64,000 nucleotides of DNA, from contig JADNRV010000028.1 in the NCBI GenBank assembly GCA_015499995.1, positions 1 through 64,000 of the forward strand, written 5' to 3'. This DNA comes from Flammula alnicola (lineage: Eukaryota > Basidiomycota > Agaricomycetes > Agaricales > Strophariaceae). How positions within the stretch are numbered: position 1 is the first letter of the stretch; each line of letters begins with the position of its first letter. Of this stretch, positions 44,317 to 57,590 are shown in pieces. The notes below the pieces were generated by a model. That model was not told the DNA's origin. It searched no databases and saw only the letters and a program-made list of their open reading frames with translations. Made by a program: the position numbers and the translations under genes.

Positions 44317-46875
44317 CGGTGACTTGTTCGCTCATCCGATTTCAACACATCACAACCAACCTGAACAGCCGGCATTCTCACTGGGTGTTAGCACCGGACT
44401 CGCCAGTCACGCTCGCGAGCAGTCACAAGGAGCACATGATCAGAGTTTACTTAGTCTCACGTGTGGCGAAGCCGGATGGGACGAGCCTACAAAATAATAT
44501 CTCTTTCCACTTCCCTTCCACCCACAGTTCCTCATAACAAGCTTTTCATATCATTATTCTTTCAGACGTTCAAATGTTGAAGATGAAACAGAGTTTCCCA
44601 CCGACACTCCGCGGCTGACAAAGAACATTCGGACATTTCTGAACTCTGAACTTGAAGGTCTCGCACGAACTCGCATGTATGATCTCCTTCCGACAAATAG
44701 AACTTCCAGCACCATACTGTGAGCCAGCTATAAAATCCGAAGAGTGTCAAGCAATGAATTGATTTATTTTTTTGCGATATGAATGCCCATTATGCCAGAG
44801 ATTTGTTCGGGAAGAGCGCTAGTTTGCATCTCGTTGGAGAATATCAAATATGGTCGGTCCCTTCTAAAGCGTCTGCCCAACTACGGCGACCTTTCGACAT
44901 GAAGAACCTCTGAACACCGCTGCACAGAGTACTTTAAGTTACATAGGATGTCAATGGGTACGAATGGGTTTCCTATCGAGATTTCAGCACCTAACAGTGT
45001 TTAACCACACCTCTCTCGTCCAGGATGTCGCTATGATGGCTCCATCGTCATTTCATGTTCTTGAGAGGATTCTCTCCAGTTCCAAGGATATTATAAACCA
45101 GACCTCAATCCCAACATCAACCTCACAAACCGGCTGAGGATTGAGCGCTTTCAAGGTTGTTTGCCTTCCAATTTCGAGCCGTCGTCATCCACATTCCAAT
45201 TCTCATCTTCCTACGATACTCTTTCCACACAAGCTACTCTTGGAGATGGTGACGCACTGACGATCGTCGAGAAGAAGTTTATGGTCACGGATGCTAATCT
45301 TTCGCAAGTCTACAGGCTCTCCGCACTACGTGTTAGGTGTGTCCAGAAAGAGATTACCTCGGTCCCGAGTTTGATTACTGATACATAGATCTCCCAGATT
45401 TCATTAATACAGTTACAGATATCGTTCAATTCATGTTCAAAGACTTCGCGGGACTGATATGTTAACTAACTCTTCGTGTTTTTTATATGGTTAATAAGTG
45501 TAGTGCTGCCAGAACGAATCTCGTTTACATCGTCTGTCATTCTCTGCTCCTTCGCTGTCCTTGGTCATGACACCCATTTCTGTGCCCGTCCGCTCATTGA
45601 AGAATCGCAAGAATATATCCGTCGACATGGAATCTTGCCTTGAAAAACACATCCTCGAAGGATCCTATGCGCCTCGGTAAAATCGCCAGCCAAGCTCATG
45701 GTGACGGTGCCAGATGGGAAAAATTGCCATTCTCGAGAGGTGATGCGCTTGTCAATGAAGTGGAAGTGTTGCAGAAATGTGCAAATTAGTTAGCACTGCG
45801 GGATTGATTGCGCAGGCCAATTGTGAAATGGTAAATACATCTTTTAAATGTTGATTTAACATGGAATAAATCCCATCTCTAGAACACACCATGCTGTGAG
45901 GAGAATCACAGGTTAGCGACAAGCGGCGTACTCACTTTCTGGTTTACAGAATCTACACCCAACATGAGCAAGATCTAAATCTCATTTCCGGGGCCCATGG
46001 CACAAAAAGACTGGTTTTTGCACTTTCTGTGTCAGAGGAGCCCGATGGAACAATGCAATAATTTTCTAATGGCCATAGGCGTCCGATGAAGCCGGTCTGC
46101 GCTTTTCGGAGGTCTGCCTTGATGGTCTTAGTCCGATGTGTGCAGGTGATCTACTACGTGTATTTGCAGATTTGTCCACGTAGGTCCACGTCTACATATC
46201 TTGCTGAACAATGGCAAGCGACACTGTATGTATACTGTCCCATATCATTTGCACTCTTTTTCAATAATCTATACCCAATCTATACCATCAATTTTTTTGT
46301 CTCAAAACTTGTCAGCCGCAAAATCCACTTCAACTCGCATCTCATTTTTTTCATCTCTCTCCATTCTTACTTACTCGTCATGTCTTTCATTCGAGTATTT
46401 CAACCGATTAACTACCTTCAAGTTAGCACTCATTCATATCAAGTTTCAGCATCTTATGATTTGTCTCTACCATCGCTCTAGAGATGCATTACACATCCAT
46501 TGAGAATTCTCACTTACATGTTTCCGAGGCCCGCACGTCGGCTCGTGTCCCGTTGCGCTGAGGTCCACGACGAGGAGAGGATCCGCCCGCAGCGGAGTTG
46601 ATTCAATATGCCGCTGACTGACTGACATGCCGTTTCCCAACAATCACCGGGCCTGCTTTTCATCCGTGAATCTGACGTCCGTGATAGGTGGATCTGACGC
46701 CTCTTGAAAGGGGAAGGGGACCCACATCGAAGAAGAATGAACGGCGCTGATGAGGCGAGAAATCGGGACTTGCAAAACTGCCTTTGGGCTTCATTGCATG
46801 TGGGCAGGTTATTTAACGAGCAATATTTTTTGGACATCGAAACATTGTCCTTCGAGTTAACCCAAGGTCTAAACC
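44317..46875. other. Intergenic region without a supported gene
   Basis: About 2.5 kb with only short, unrecognised ORFs (for example 45161-45388 and 46086-46481 on +). It contains the 25-bp shared stretch at 44361-44385 and the terpene cyclase promoter at its end. Confidence 0.4.
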
Positions 46876-47994
46876 ATGGCACCGGTATTATCCAAAGTCG
46901 TCGACACCAGCCTTGTCCCGTCGTACTTCAGCTACCTCCCCGTCCGCATTCACAAGGACGTCGAGGCTATCGATGCCGCGACTTGGGACGCGATCGAGAC
47001 ATGCGCGCCTCCAGGATCTAAAGAGCGCATCCAAGCAGTGTACCGGCACACTAACCCGTACGGCAGCCCCTACGCGCTGTGCCATGGCGAGTGCGACATC
47101 ACAAAGCTCGAGTACTTCGTCAGGGTCGTCGAGATGATCTGGATTGATGATGGTAATGATATTCCAGAGCACTGCGCATAAATAACATGTGCTGACGATG
47201 TTGGTACCGACAGACGTCACGGAGGAGCTGCCGCACTCCGAGGCGCTCTACGAGCACGAGGTCCTCCGACACGGTCTCCACAGGGAGTTCGACGACAACC
47301 ACGACACAGGCAAGACCGTCGGCGTTAAAAAGGCGTACCTGCGCTCCGCCCGCGAGGGCATGCTCGCGCTCGACCCCGTTGGCACCCCAGCAGTGCTTGC
47401 CACGCTCGACACATACCTCAAGGAGTATGACAACAGCGAGACGGACTTCATGACCATCGAGGAGTATCTCCCGTACAGGATTCCCAATGCGGGGTACTTG
47501 TCCGTCATTATTATTTGTCAAAGTAGGGATTGGAATTGACGATGAGATTTTGTTGTTGTCATTTTAGCGTCTGCGCGCACTTTACGCGATGGGCGATGGA
47601 TATCCACCTAACGGAAGAAGAAATCCTGGCCACACATGAATTCGAACGGACGCTCGGCGGTGTGCTCGCGCTGACCAATGACTACTTTTCGTGGCGCAAA
47701 GAAAAATTGCAATCCACAGACCGCATCCGAAATGCCGTGCCACTCCTCATGCGACAATATTCCTTGCCGGAAGACCAAGCGAGGCTACTTTTGAAGGGCA
47801 TAATCATCGAGGAGGAGGAAAAAGCGAAGAAGCTACGCATGAAGCTCGAGAGCCGTCCGGATTTGTCGAGCGACTTGAAGAGGTACATCGAAGCACTGGA
47901 GCTCTATTCAGGCGGCAATTGTTATTGGAGCGCGACTTGTCCTAGATATAACAAACCTCAGGAGGAAAAAGATACGGCCGAGAGGCACATGTAG
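46876..47994 (+). CDS. Class I terpene cyclase
   Basis: Three exons (46876-47152, 47214-47493, 47568-47994) give about 327 aa with matching phases. The metal-binding aspartate motif WIDDDVTEE spans intron 1. The second motif, TNDYFSWRKE (NDxxSxxxE, NSE triad), is at about residue 218. A C-terminal W..RY pair (YWSATCPRYN) binds diphosphate. This is the alpha-fold of fungal terpene synthases that ionise prenyl diphosphates. The NDYFSWxKE form resembles cyclase domains of diterpene/sesterterpene-type enzymes as well as some sesquiterpene synthases, so chain length cannot be told. No P450 or other tailoring gene is adjacent, so a cluster is not evident. Confidence 0.88.
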
Positions 47995-48841
47995 ACTTAC
48001 AGAGTATATTACGCATAGATTCATAGCGGTTCGTAGATTTATAGAGTTCGCAGATTGGATTTAAAGCCTTAGAAGTACAACGAGACGAGCAATCGACATC
48101 TATGCGCATCTTGAGTAAACATAAATTTGAAATGATGAGCGATTTGCTTACAAACATAGGAAGTGCACGAAGGTTTGGGTAGACAGCATAAACAGACCAA
48201 CAGGTGATACTTGAGCGCCAAAGTATCGCGGCGAGATACATCACTGACAATTGACAAGCTGAAGAGGCTGAAATGGGTTGGACAGATATTGTTATTGGAG
48301 GGCCAACGGTCAACGTTCGTCCAAGCCTTGTCAGTTTCGCGTATGACCCACGTGCTCACCAGGCAAGACTATGCTTTGGAGTTGGAAAAGTAAAGTTAAA
48401 AAGTCGAGCTGAATGACCAATAAATAGGTGAAGCTCACCATATACAAGTAGTGTTGATGGTCTCCAAGCTCAAGCGTAACGAGACGTCCTTATGGCGTGG
48501 ATAACAAGTCTCTAGACAGATGATCGTCGCAAATTGAGGGAGACCATGGTTTAATTCTAGTAGAATTGCTGTTGGCTTTCTGGAAGTTAGAATCGAGGTC
48601 TGTCGAGGTGCCGGTGCGTTACATCATGCTCCTGACCAATCCGAGAGGTGCCAAATATTCACACGATGCCGCCCCGTAGCCGAAACAAATTTTGCCGTTC
48701 CTTCCCTTCGTCAGTCGTTCGCCTGTCTGTCACCGAAGCATTCCCCTCCTATCCTCCCTCTCTGCCCTCCATACACGTAGGACCTTTCATATACAAAGGG
48801 CTTCTTAATTACCTCCCGAACCCGACCCAAAACTCCGAAAA
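47995..48841. other. Intergenic region between terpene cyclase and TOM70
   Basis: No recognised gene. The end is the pyrimidine-rich TOM70 promoter/leader (48680-48840). Confidence 0.4.
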
Positions 48842-51800
48842 ATGGCTCCTCTCGATAACCCCAGCGCGGTCGTCGACAATGCACCCCCTTCCATACTAGA
48901 GCGCGTGGGGGACTTCGTCAGCGAGCACAAAAAGGCAATCGTCATTGCCGCTGCTGCAGCCGCCGTAGCTGGTGTTGGTGTAGCGTACTATGCTTCGACG
49001 TCATCCACGTCGTCATCTTCGTCCACGTCGTCGAGTAAAAAGGCGGGAAGTGAGCAGGGTAGCGAGACGGGCAAGCCAAAGAAGAAGAAGACCGGCAGTC
49101 GCGGCGCGAAGAAGAGTGGGAAGGATAAGGAGAAGAAGGGCTCTGCAGATGGCCCGATATTGGAGGAGAGGAAGCCCAAGACGGATGGTAAAGCGACTGT
49201 AGAAGAGGGCGTTGGTGGGTTTTTTCTTGTTGTTCTAGTTGAGTCAGAAATTGCAAGTGGAGCTGATTTTTGTGCGGTTTTTGTAGCTGAGGAAGACTAT
49301 GAAACGTTGACCGCGGAGCAGGTGTTGGCGCTGCCTGAAGAGGTGAGTTTTCTCCTTCGTGTCTTTCTTGGTCCCGGTCTTGTTTCTTTCTTCGGGTTTG
49401 ACTATATTCTAAGATCTTAGTACTTCCTTGTTTTGCTTTTGCTTTTACCCCGTTCCATAACGTACCTTCAGCTTTTATTTTACAACCACCTTTCCTTCCA
49501 CCGAACCCAGTCTATTTCCCCCTTATTTTCCCTTTTTTCTTCCTATATTTGCATATTTACAATTCTATCTACTTTCTATCCTCTCACCCGAACACTCCAA
49601 CTAACCCACATATCTCCTTCTAGACACGCACAAAAATCGCCTCGAGCTTCAAAGCCAAAGGCAATGCCGCGTACCAAGCACGCGACTTCACCTCCGCCGC
49701 GGGGCTCTACACTCGCGCCCTCCAGGTCGCTCCTCGGGAGCCTGTATTCTACAGTAACCGGGCAGCTTGTGAGTTCCTTCTCGTTTTCTTTCTTCTTCTG
49801 TTCTCTATGGAACAGAGCAGAAAGAAAGAAAGACACAGTGGATGAGAATGGATGCTTAAGCAGAAACCGACAGGCTACATCAACATGACCCCGCCGAACT
49901 ACGAGCTCGTCGTGCAAGACTGCGATGCGGCGCTGAAGTTGGATCCTAAATACCTCAAGGCGTTGAACCGGAGGGCGTTGGCCCTCGAGGGGCTCCAGAA
50001 GTGGGAAGAGGCGCTGAGAGGTGAGTTTGGATTTTCTTTTCGATGGTATTTTATTCTGGAGACTGGTGGATGGATGGATGGATGTGGGACGAAATGGGAA
50101 AGAGAACATGAATTAGGAAGGAGAAGGATGGTACGAACGGGAGGCTGGATGAAACGAAGAAGGTAAATGAACGAATGCTGACGGATATATATATGATAGA
50201 TTTCACGGCTGCGACGATACTCGACCGGTTCCAGAACCAGAGCACGTCGAGTGCTGTAGAGCGGGTGTTGAAGGTTTTGTCGACTGAGAAGGCCCATGAG
50301 ATCATGAAGGTAGGCTTGCTCCTGTTGGCTTTGGCAGTCCACTGGTTGGTTGAGCAAGCATGCTGACAATGTCTTTACTCCTATCCAGGGACGCGAACCA
50401 AGACTGCCTTCGTACACCTTCATCTCGGCGTATTTCGCTGCTTTCCGACCACGTATGTCTTTTCTTATTGTCTTAGCCGTCTCGTGGAATTGATTCTAAC
50501 TGGCTGGTTGTTTTATCCCCTGCTCTCTCTTGCATGCATGCATTCCACTTGCCAACTTCACCAACCTCAACTTGCCCCCACAACGAACCTGTTACCTGGT
50601 TATAGGCGCCCACCCGGCCCTGCCCGAAAACTCAACCACCGGCGACGAGACTTTGTTGCTCGCACTGCAGGCACTCGATGCCGCTGACTACGCCCATGCA
50701 GTGACGCTCGTCAACGAGGCTCTAGAGCAGGGCGTGTCGTGGGATGCCGGTCGTGCAGAGGCGTTGAACCTCAGAGGGACGTTCAAGTGCGTATACATGC
50801 GTTCCGTCTGTTGATTTATGTGGAATATCTGAGCTGACGACCGATACTCTTTTCTTCCGTTTGCAGGTTCTTGACAGGCGAGATCACGGGTGCCAAAGCC
50901 GATCTGGAAGAGTCCGTGCGCCTCGTCCCGGATTTCACACAGAGTTTGGTGAAGATCGCCAGCGTGCATATGGAGCAGGGCGATCCGCAGAAGGCGTTCG
51001 AGTGCTTTGAGAAGGCGGTGCAGTGTAACAGCAAGGACCCTGATATCTATTACCATAGAGGACAAGGTGTGTTCATATTCGTATCAGCATTTCTAAGGAG
51101 AGAGGAAACAAGCAACTCATCATGCATATATTTCGTTTTGCCGTTTATAGTTCTGTTCATCATGAACGAGTTTGCGGATGCTGCTACGAACTATAACGTG
51201 TCGTCGGAGCTGGACGACACGTTCGTGTTCAGCCACATCCAGCTGGCGGTCGCGCAGTACAAGCTGGGCGACTTGGCGAAGAGCATGGCGACGTTTAGGA
51301 GGACGCTGAGGGCGTTCCCGAATAGGAGCGAGCCGAGTAACTATTAGTGGGTTTACTTTCTTCTTTCTATGCAAGGAGAGAGGAAGTGCTGATGGTTTGG
51401 TGTTTTTTGCTTGGTAGTGGTGAACTGCTTTTGGACCAAGGGAGGTACGAGGAGGCGGTTGAGAAGTTTGACAAGGCGATTGAGCTGGAGAAGACAAAGT
51501 GCGTTTTTCTAATCTTGTGTATGTAGAGACATTGCACCTTTCTCATTGCCTCCATCTCCACCACCCAGATCCCCTCCCAACGTCCTTTCTCTCGTGAACA
51601 AGGGTCTGGCTCTATTCCAATGGAAGCAAGATATCGGCGCCGCCGAGCGATGCTGTCACGAGGCTTTGCGGATTGACGCCGAGTGCGAGGCGGCTGTAGC
51701 TACTCTCGCGCAGCTGAGCCTGCAGCAGAGCAAGATCCCCGAGGCGGTCAAGATGTTTGAACGCCAGGCCGAGCTGGCGAGGAGTGAACCCGAGTTGGTC

Positions 51801-52025
51801 AATGCGTTGACTTACCAGTATGTGAGTATCTTGTGGTCCTTATTTCTCTCTTTATTTCATTCTTTCTTCCTTTTCTTGTCGTGTTCTTGGTTGGTTGGAG
51901 GAATGAATACTGACTGATGTTTTTTGACCGCTTTGTAGGCTACATCGGCACAGGTCGAGTTCCTGCACAATTACCCAGATATGGCGGCTCAGCTGAACCA
52001 GATTGCATCCGGCATGATGGCATGA
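48842..52025 (+). CDS. TOM70: Mitochondrial import receptor Tom70
   Basis: About 12 exons, near 630 aa, like yeast Tom70. The N-terminal anchor ([23 protein letters not shown], about residues 30-53) is followed by a Ser-rich and then Lys-rich linker. TPR units follow: [62 protein letters not shown] and the [21 protein letters not shown] segment typical of Tom70. Further TPRs follow ([67 protein letters not shown]). It ends NQIASGMMA. The protein sits in the outer membrane and receives Hsp70/Hsp90-bound preproteins. Introns of 50-150 nt were seen by frame; not all borders were fixed. Confidence 0.93.
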
Positions 52026-53081
52026 AGCGATGTTTGATCTATTGCTTACTTACCATTACTGCCTTGTTTGTCATCTACACTTTATTGCCCTGCGGGGCAT
52101 TTTGCACGTCCATCCACTCTGCGTGCTTCTCTGTCTGTCTATCCTGTCTGCCGTCCACTATTTATGATACACCCCGACCCGACCTACTCTAACTTCCGTC
52201 ACGATATGACTTCGCATCACTAGCTCACTCTTCCGGGCACTCTAAAAAGTATAGAGCGAAATTTGCTTTTTCGTCCATTCCTTCCGTTGTCCTTGAAGCC
52301 ATAAAGGAACAACCACAATCGGCAACCGCGTCCATATATCTATCGGCGGGTACCTGCCACACGTACTACACATCAATCCTCTGCATCCATGTCCGCCGCC
52401 GCCTACCCACCCGCCCACCCAACCGACCACGACACTTCAGTCAACCAATTTAATTGGCCAATCCGTAATAATCCATAGTTGTTATTTCTACCTTGGACCC
52501 TTTCGAATGTCTTTTCTACTGCTTATCCTGTCTTTCCGTCCACTTTTTTGACATATTTTCTATTGTACATAGTTCTTTCACCTCCTGCATGCCCTACAAC
52601 ATATGTTATTTCCAATGAAAGATCACCACCGCTCTGTCGATATCAGAACTATTTCCGTCAAAGCATGAAGTTGTTCCTGTCTACAAATCTACAACAATTT
52701 ACAAGACGTCTATGTAGGATAGGCATTTGTCTATTTGAACTTCGTCTTCATTATGAAAGATCAAATCAGGATAATCCCAGATGGCTACAAACAAAATGGT
52801 CATGAATAGAAGAACTTGTGAACGCTGGCACAGAGAGCATGATCGATTCTAAAGACGAGTAAAGCTACATGAAATCTTGGACAACATAAAAACCTAAGCA
52901 CCCGCGAGCTTGAGGTCTCGCAGAGTGTAAACTGAGAACTGAAAAACAGGATAAATAGCAATAAGGACGGTTGTTGCATAGCTGGGAGAGGATCAAAAGA
53001 AGTAATGCACGGCGAAATCACTTATCGACGGAAGGAAGCTGTCAAGGATTAATTTCGGGCTAATCATGACGTCAGCACACC
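52026..53081. other. Convergent 3' region of TOM70 and EOS1
   Basis: AT-rich, noncoding-looking, with only short ORFs. Both flanking genes end here. Confidence 0.5.
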
Positions 53082-55087
53082 TTAACAAGCCGAAATTGCC
53101 CACTCTCTCCTCAGCTGTTCCGCCCACGCCATGACGAAGTACACGATGCCGGCCGGCAGAACGCACTTGACGCCGACTTCTTTCCAGTCCCAGCGCCGCC
53201 CGCCCCATTTCCCGCCCCCGCCCCACCGCTTCCAGTAACCCCGCCGGTTCTCCTCCGTCGCCGCCGCGCTCACGACGTGCCCAGTGCCGGCCGACAACGA
53301 CGGCAAGGACAAGGACAAGGACAAGGACGATCCCGTTCCTCCCCCGCGGCCCCACCGCCTAGCTTAAGCGCCGGGCCACCCATGCCCATCGACCCTGCAC
53401 CATCATCCACCCCATGCCCACCAATCCCAGCAGTACCATTACCCCACTCCCGTAGCCCATGCCCATGCGCAGGCAAATCCCGGTCACCACGCTCCTTCGC
53501 CTCGCGTTTCTCCCACCAGAGGTTGCTCGTCACCCAGATCTGCACGCTGCGGCTCATGCACGTCGTCGTGCCGATCACGGCCCAGGTGATTGCGGGGCGC
53601 TTCTCGTGCTCGAGGATCGTCAGGGTGAGGTGCGTCGCGGGCCAGCAGATGCCCTGCAGCGCGAGGAGGCGCACGAGCGTGGAGAGCGGGGGGTAGTACA
53701 GCCGCCAGCGCGTGAGCAGCCCCGTGGCGAGGCTGAGGCATTGGTAGCCGGTGAGGATGGCCTGGGACAGGAAGAGAAGGACAGGAAGATAAGTGTCAGC
53801 GTGGGCATTTTCGTTTCGAAGGTAGCGATAAATAGATACGCGAAGGGCTTGGGGGAAAGGGGAGGAGAGGAGAGGAGGATGGATGGACTTACCCAGAGGG
53901 CCGAGATGAAGTAGTCTACGCGCTCGGGCGGTGGTCGTGTATTAGGTGCGCTATCGTACGTCGGCGGGCGGTATATGTGGTATAAGTTGTACAAGGTGCC
54001 AAAGATGGCTGGGACAATGGATAGCAGGCGGGAGAATTCGAACAGAAGCGGTGTCAGCCTTTGTTCTAGTGTGTTTGGAGGGACGAGGGGACCAGAGGAA
54101 GGGATAATCCGTGCTGTTGGCAGATGGCGCGACTAGAGTGGGTAAAAAGAAGCGCTTAGCACATTTTTGTCAACGCGTGTGGGAAGGAAAGAACAACGAC
54201 AACTCGGGTTGCGGGAGAAAAATAAAAGAACGCGGACGATAGGTAGGTATTTTTGAAAGCCAATGGGTGGTGACGTCAAAACTTTTTCAGCGTGAAGTAG
54301 GATGTTCTAATAAAAAGGTATTGATGATGGAGACGAGCGTGCTTACTGGTTCGTCTGTTTCTGTTTCTGTCTCGCCTGCACATAGCACGCCAGGCGTGGT
54401 GCATATCGGCTTATCACGGACGCGTGATGGCGCGTGGGCCGACGCCAGTCCGAAGATGCGGCTGCGTAGACTTTGGGAGCTGCTCGACCCTGGGCGTGCG
54501 CTGCTCCTAATCCGGGAGGTGTAAATCATGTCGTCGTCTCGGTCGTCTTCGGTGTCAGAATTCATGGGTGAGGGGGTTAATGTCCTCGCCGTTGGGACAG
54601 GTTCTGGGTGTTTCGAATACGGAGGCGGTGATTGGAGGTCAAAGAGCAGAGGCGAAGATACGGATTTGCGGGTAAGGAAGGTGGTTGAGCGCGAGGTAGC
54701 GATTGGGTAGACTTGTGCTGGGGTAAATACGAGTTTAGAAGAGGTAGAGAACTCGTTCGAGGAAGACCGGGTACGGGTAGGTTTACGTTTTGACCTCGGA
54801 GGTGGGGGTAGTGCCGATGATGACGCGGTTAAGGTCTCGGCGCTAGAACTGAGGTGGTTGGAGAAAATATTCGGTTTGGGAGGTGTATTTGCGGGTTTCT
54901 CAAACGTCGTTAAGGATAATGGGTCCGCCAGAATGGTGCGAGTGCGAGCGGTGCCCTGGTATCCTGCAAAGCGATAGTTCACGGACTCCGTGTGTGGTTG
55001 GCAGTACTTTGCCGACTTGGAACCATGAGCTGCAGATATACTGAGGCTCGATGGTCGTTGAGGTCTCTGAGGAGTAGAAACAGACAT
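53082..55087 (-). CDS. EOS1: Eos1-like ER membrane protein (N-glycosylation)
   Basis: Exons 55087-54347, 54132-53893 and 53761 to a stop at 53082. The first 250 residues are Ser/Pro-rich and disordered. The conserved part has FEFSRLLSIVPAIFGTLYNLYHIYRPP, RVDYFISALWAILTGYQCLSLATGLLTRWRLYYPPLSTLVRLLALQ, CWPATHLTLTILEHEKRPAITWAVIGTTTCMSRSVQIWVTSNLWWE and finally VGVKCVLPAGIVYFVMAWAEQLRREW. These are several hydrophobic helices in the order of the fungal Eos1 family, linked in yeast to N-glycosylation and oxidative-stress tolerance. Between NLWWE and the last helix the frame changes near an (AAGGAC)n microsatellite at 53303-53326, through an unseen intron or an indel. Confidence 0.82.
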
Positions 55088-57590
55088 CGTGATCAGGACG
55101 AACGGTAAACGACGGAGAAAGGAAAGAGAAAAAAGGATCTCGGTAAGGTATTTAAGTTTCGGAAACACCTACCTGACAAAGATATCTGGGTTGAATCAAG
55201 TAAAAGGTGGAGATAAGCGAAGAATCTGAGGTGCGAATCTGTGCAAACAAAGGAGGATGTTCTCGAAGACTGAAAGTAGCGACGGCGGGTCGTGGATGTT
55301 GCGCTCAACCCCTGCAGACCCTGCATCCGGCCATTCGATCTACTTCCGGCTCTCTTTTAAACCCCGACATATATATACTCCTCCTATGCTCAGCTCGGCA
55401 CGTCTTCGGCGGCCCCCTAGCGCAACCCTTCATCCTTCCTCTGTCCTCCGTGTCCTCCGTCCTCCGACCCCTCTCGCTCAGCGTTCCAGGCTCTTTCTGG
55501 GAAAATGCCGTCGACTGTCATCACTTCGTTTGCTTATCGCGTCTTTCCTCATCTTTCTCGCACAGACTTCAACGCAGATAAGAAGCAAGGGTCCAAGATT
55601 CTCGCAACCTCGACAGTCCCTGAAAAACTCGCAGCTTTCCGCAACGCTCTACGCCCGTGCGTGCACGTTGTCTGTGTGTATCTATGACGCCCACCACCCC
55701 ACTGCGGACCGATTCGTTTGATTATCGCTGACCGACGCTTCGATTTGTTGTTTTTTCCTTCTTTTGTTGCGGCTACCCTGTTTCCAACGGCCTGGAGGTT
55801 GGGTTCTCGCATCACGAAGCCCCTCCATCAAGATGCGACACATTAGGAACTCATTATCGCCTCTCGTCGGACGACGGAATGGTCCCGGTGAAATCTATAT
55901 ACAGTAGGCCAGTTTGTCGGTATGTGAAAGTCCAACGCACATGCGTCATTGTAAAATTGCTCGACGTTTAATCTCTCTCTCTATTCAGTCGGCACCATTG
56001 AGCGTTTCGTAATGGAGTGCATCGATGTCCTTACATGCGACACATATGGATTTTCGAGCCTGTTGCGGAGCCGCGCGTGGCCATGGAGAGGCGCGGCGCT
56101 CCTACGGCACCACCGAGGGCTTCGTCTTGCTTCGAGATATACAAATGTTTACCGCTGACATGCACCATCACGTCAACCCACATCTGTACCCTCGAATGGA
56201 TTTCGAATTCGCTAGGTACAATATCTCTTATCATTCAATTCTAAAGATCTTCCAAAGAGGCGGGGCATTGTTCTATCTTAGACACTTCGGAAAATCTACC
56301 CGCCTAGCGGGCGGGCTCAGGAAGGGTTTCATGCTGTTATGTTTTGTGCCATTACGGTACGCTGCTATTGTTATCTGGCCTCTATTCAATGATAGAAGGC
56401 GCTCAGGTATGACAAAGCGCCTCCAAAGCGCCGCGGATTCATAGTGGCCATGTTACGGTACCGAGAGTAGTGTCCGAGCGGGATGGCGGAACGACGGCGA
56501 CGACGACGACCTTCAGGGGGCCTCCATAACCCTCTCCATGATAAGGCACGTTGCATCCGATGAATACGAAATTCCCCGGGGGCACGATTGGCTCGCGATG
56601 GGGCATGCGGAGCCCCAGGGGAAAATTGCAAATAACCTACCTCGAACTAATTCGTAAATCCACAAGTGATCGATCTACATACAGTACTATACCTCCGTCT
56701 CTCCATCATGCATATGCGGCTGGCGTTTCTGACATTCATGATCGGCGTGAGTACACTCTCTGAAAGCCACAGTTTACCTACACTAGAAGGCTCAAATCGA
56801 ATATAATATGTTGACATGCACGTAATTTTCTACTGGTGGTAGACATACTGTACAGTATAATGACATGGCAATTCGCGTGCATAATTATCAGGATTGCCGC
56901 GAGACTGCATATAAAGCAGAGCGAATGACTCGGAGAAACGTAGGGTTAATTAACGAACATTCGGGTAATTGTGGCGATGTAACTATCTGAGTCGTAAACG
57001 CGTAGATTAACTGTAAATATTCTACATAATCGTCTCGCAAGGACATATCCATAGTCATTAGAAAATTGTAGTATATTCTAGTTACTTTACCTCTGTAGTA
57101 TGTATATAAAAAAGGCCGCTGTAGGAGGCAGAACATAATCTCTAATATTTTTCTCTTTACCACACATTCCCAACAACCGTCATCATCTGTCACTTCACCT
57201 TCGACAGCTGGTAGGAACACCCTTAGGCACTCGTCTAGCAGACTGCTCTTCGAAGCGTCCCCGAATTTATGCCTTGTGCACCTCTTCTCAAGTCCCACCG
57301 ACTTGTTCTGGTTCGAACTCTCAAACCATATCTGCGTCGTCTGCCTTCCCGACTTCATCTGGCTGAGAAGAAGGACAGTTCGAACCGGCTTTTCTATTGC
57401 CTTCAATGGAGTTCTAGAAAGGTTTCATGTTCGTTACCTTATCCTGGATGACCTTTTCAGCGGGACCCATTTTATATTTTCATTCTAGTCAGAACAGTGG
57501 ACTCGGGTAAGCCTATAAGTGAAGAATTTTGAATTACGAAATTACACATAGGAAACAGAAAAAGCTGGATTGTATCTTCAATATTCAATC
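55088..57590. other. Region with two weak gene candidates
   Basis: On + at 55505 an ATG opens MPSTVITSFAYRVFPHLSRTDFNADKK..., 60 codons behind a pyrimidine-rich, promoter-like stretch. On - a 172-codon ORF spans 57406-56888 (ending ..LYAVSRQS). Neither is recognised, and neither has convincing splice partners. The remainder shows nothing. Confidence 0.3.

Noticed and set aside
46876..47994. A terpene biosynthetic gene cluster around the cyclase
   Set aside because: The neighbours are lipoate ligase and Tom70; no P450, oxidase, transporter or regulator is adjacent.
53277..53914. Plus-strand frames of 139-151 codons
   Set aside because: They are antisense to the conserved EOS1 helices; GC-rich codon bias creates them.
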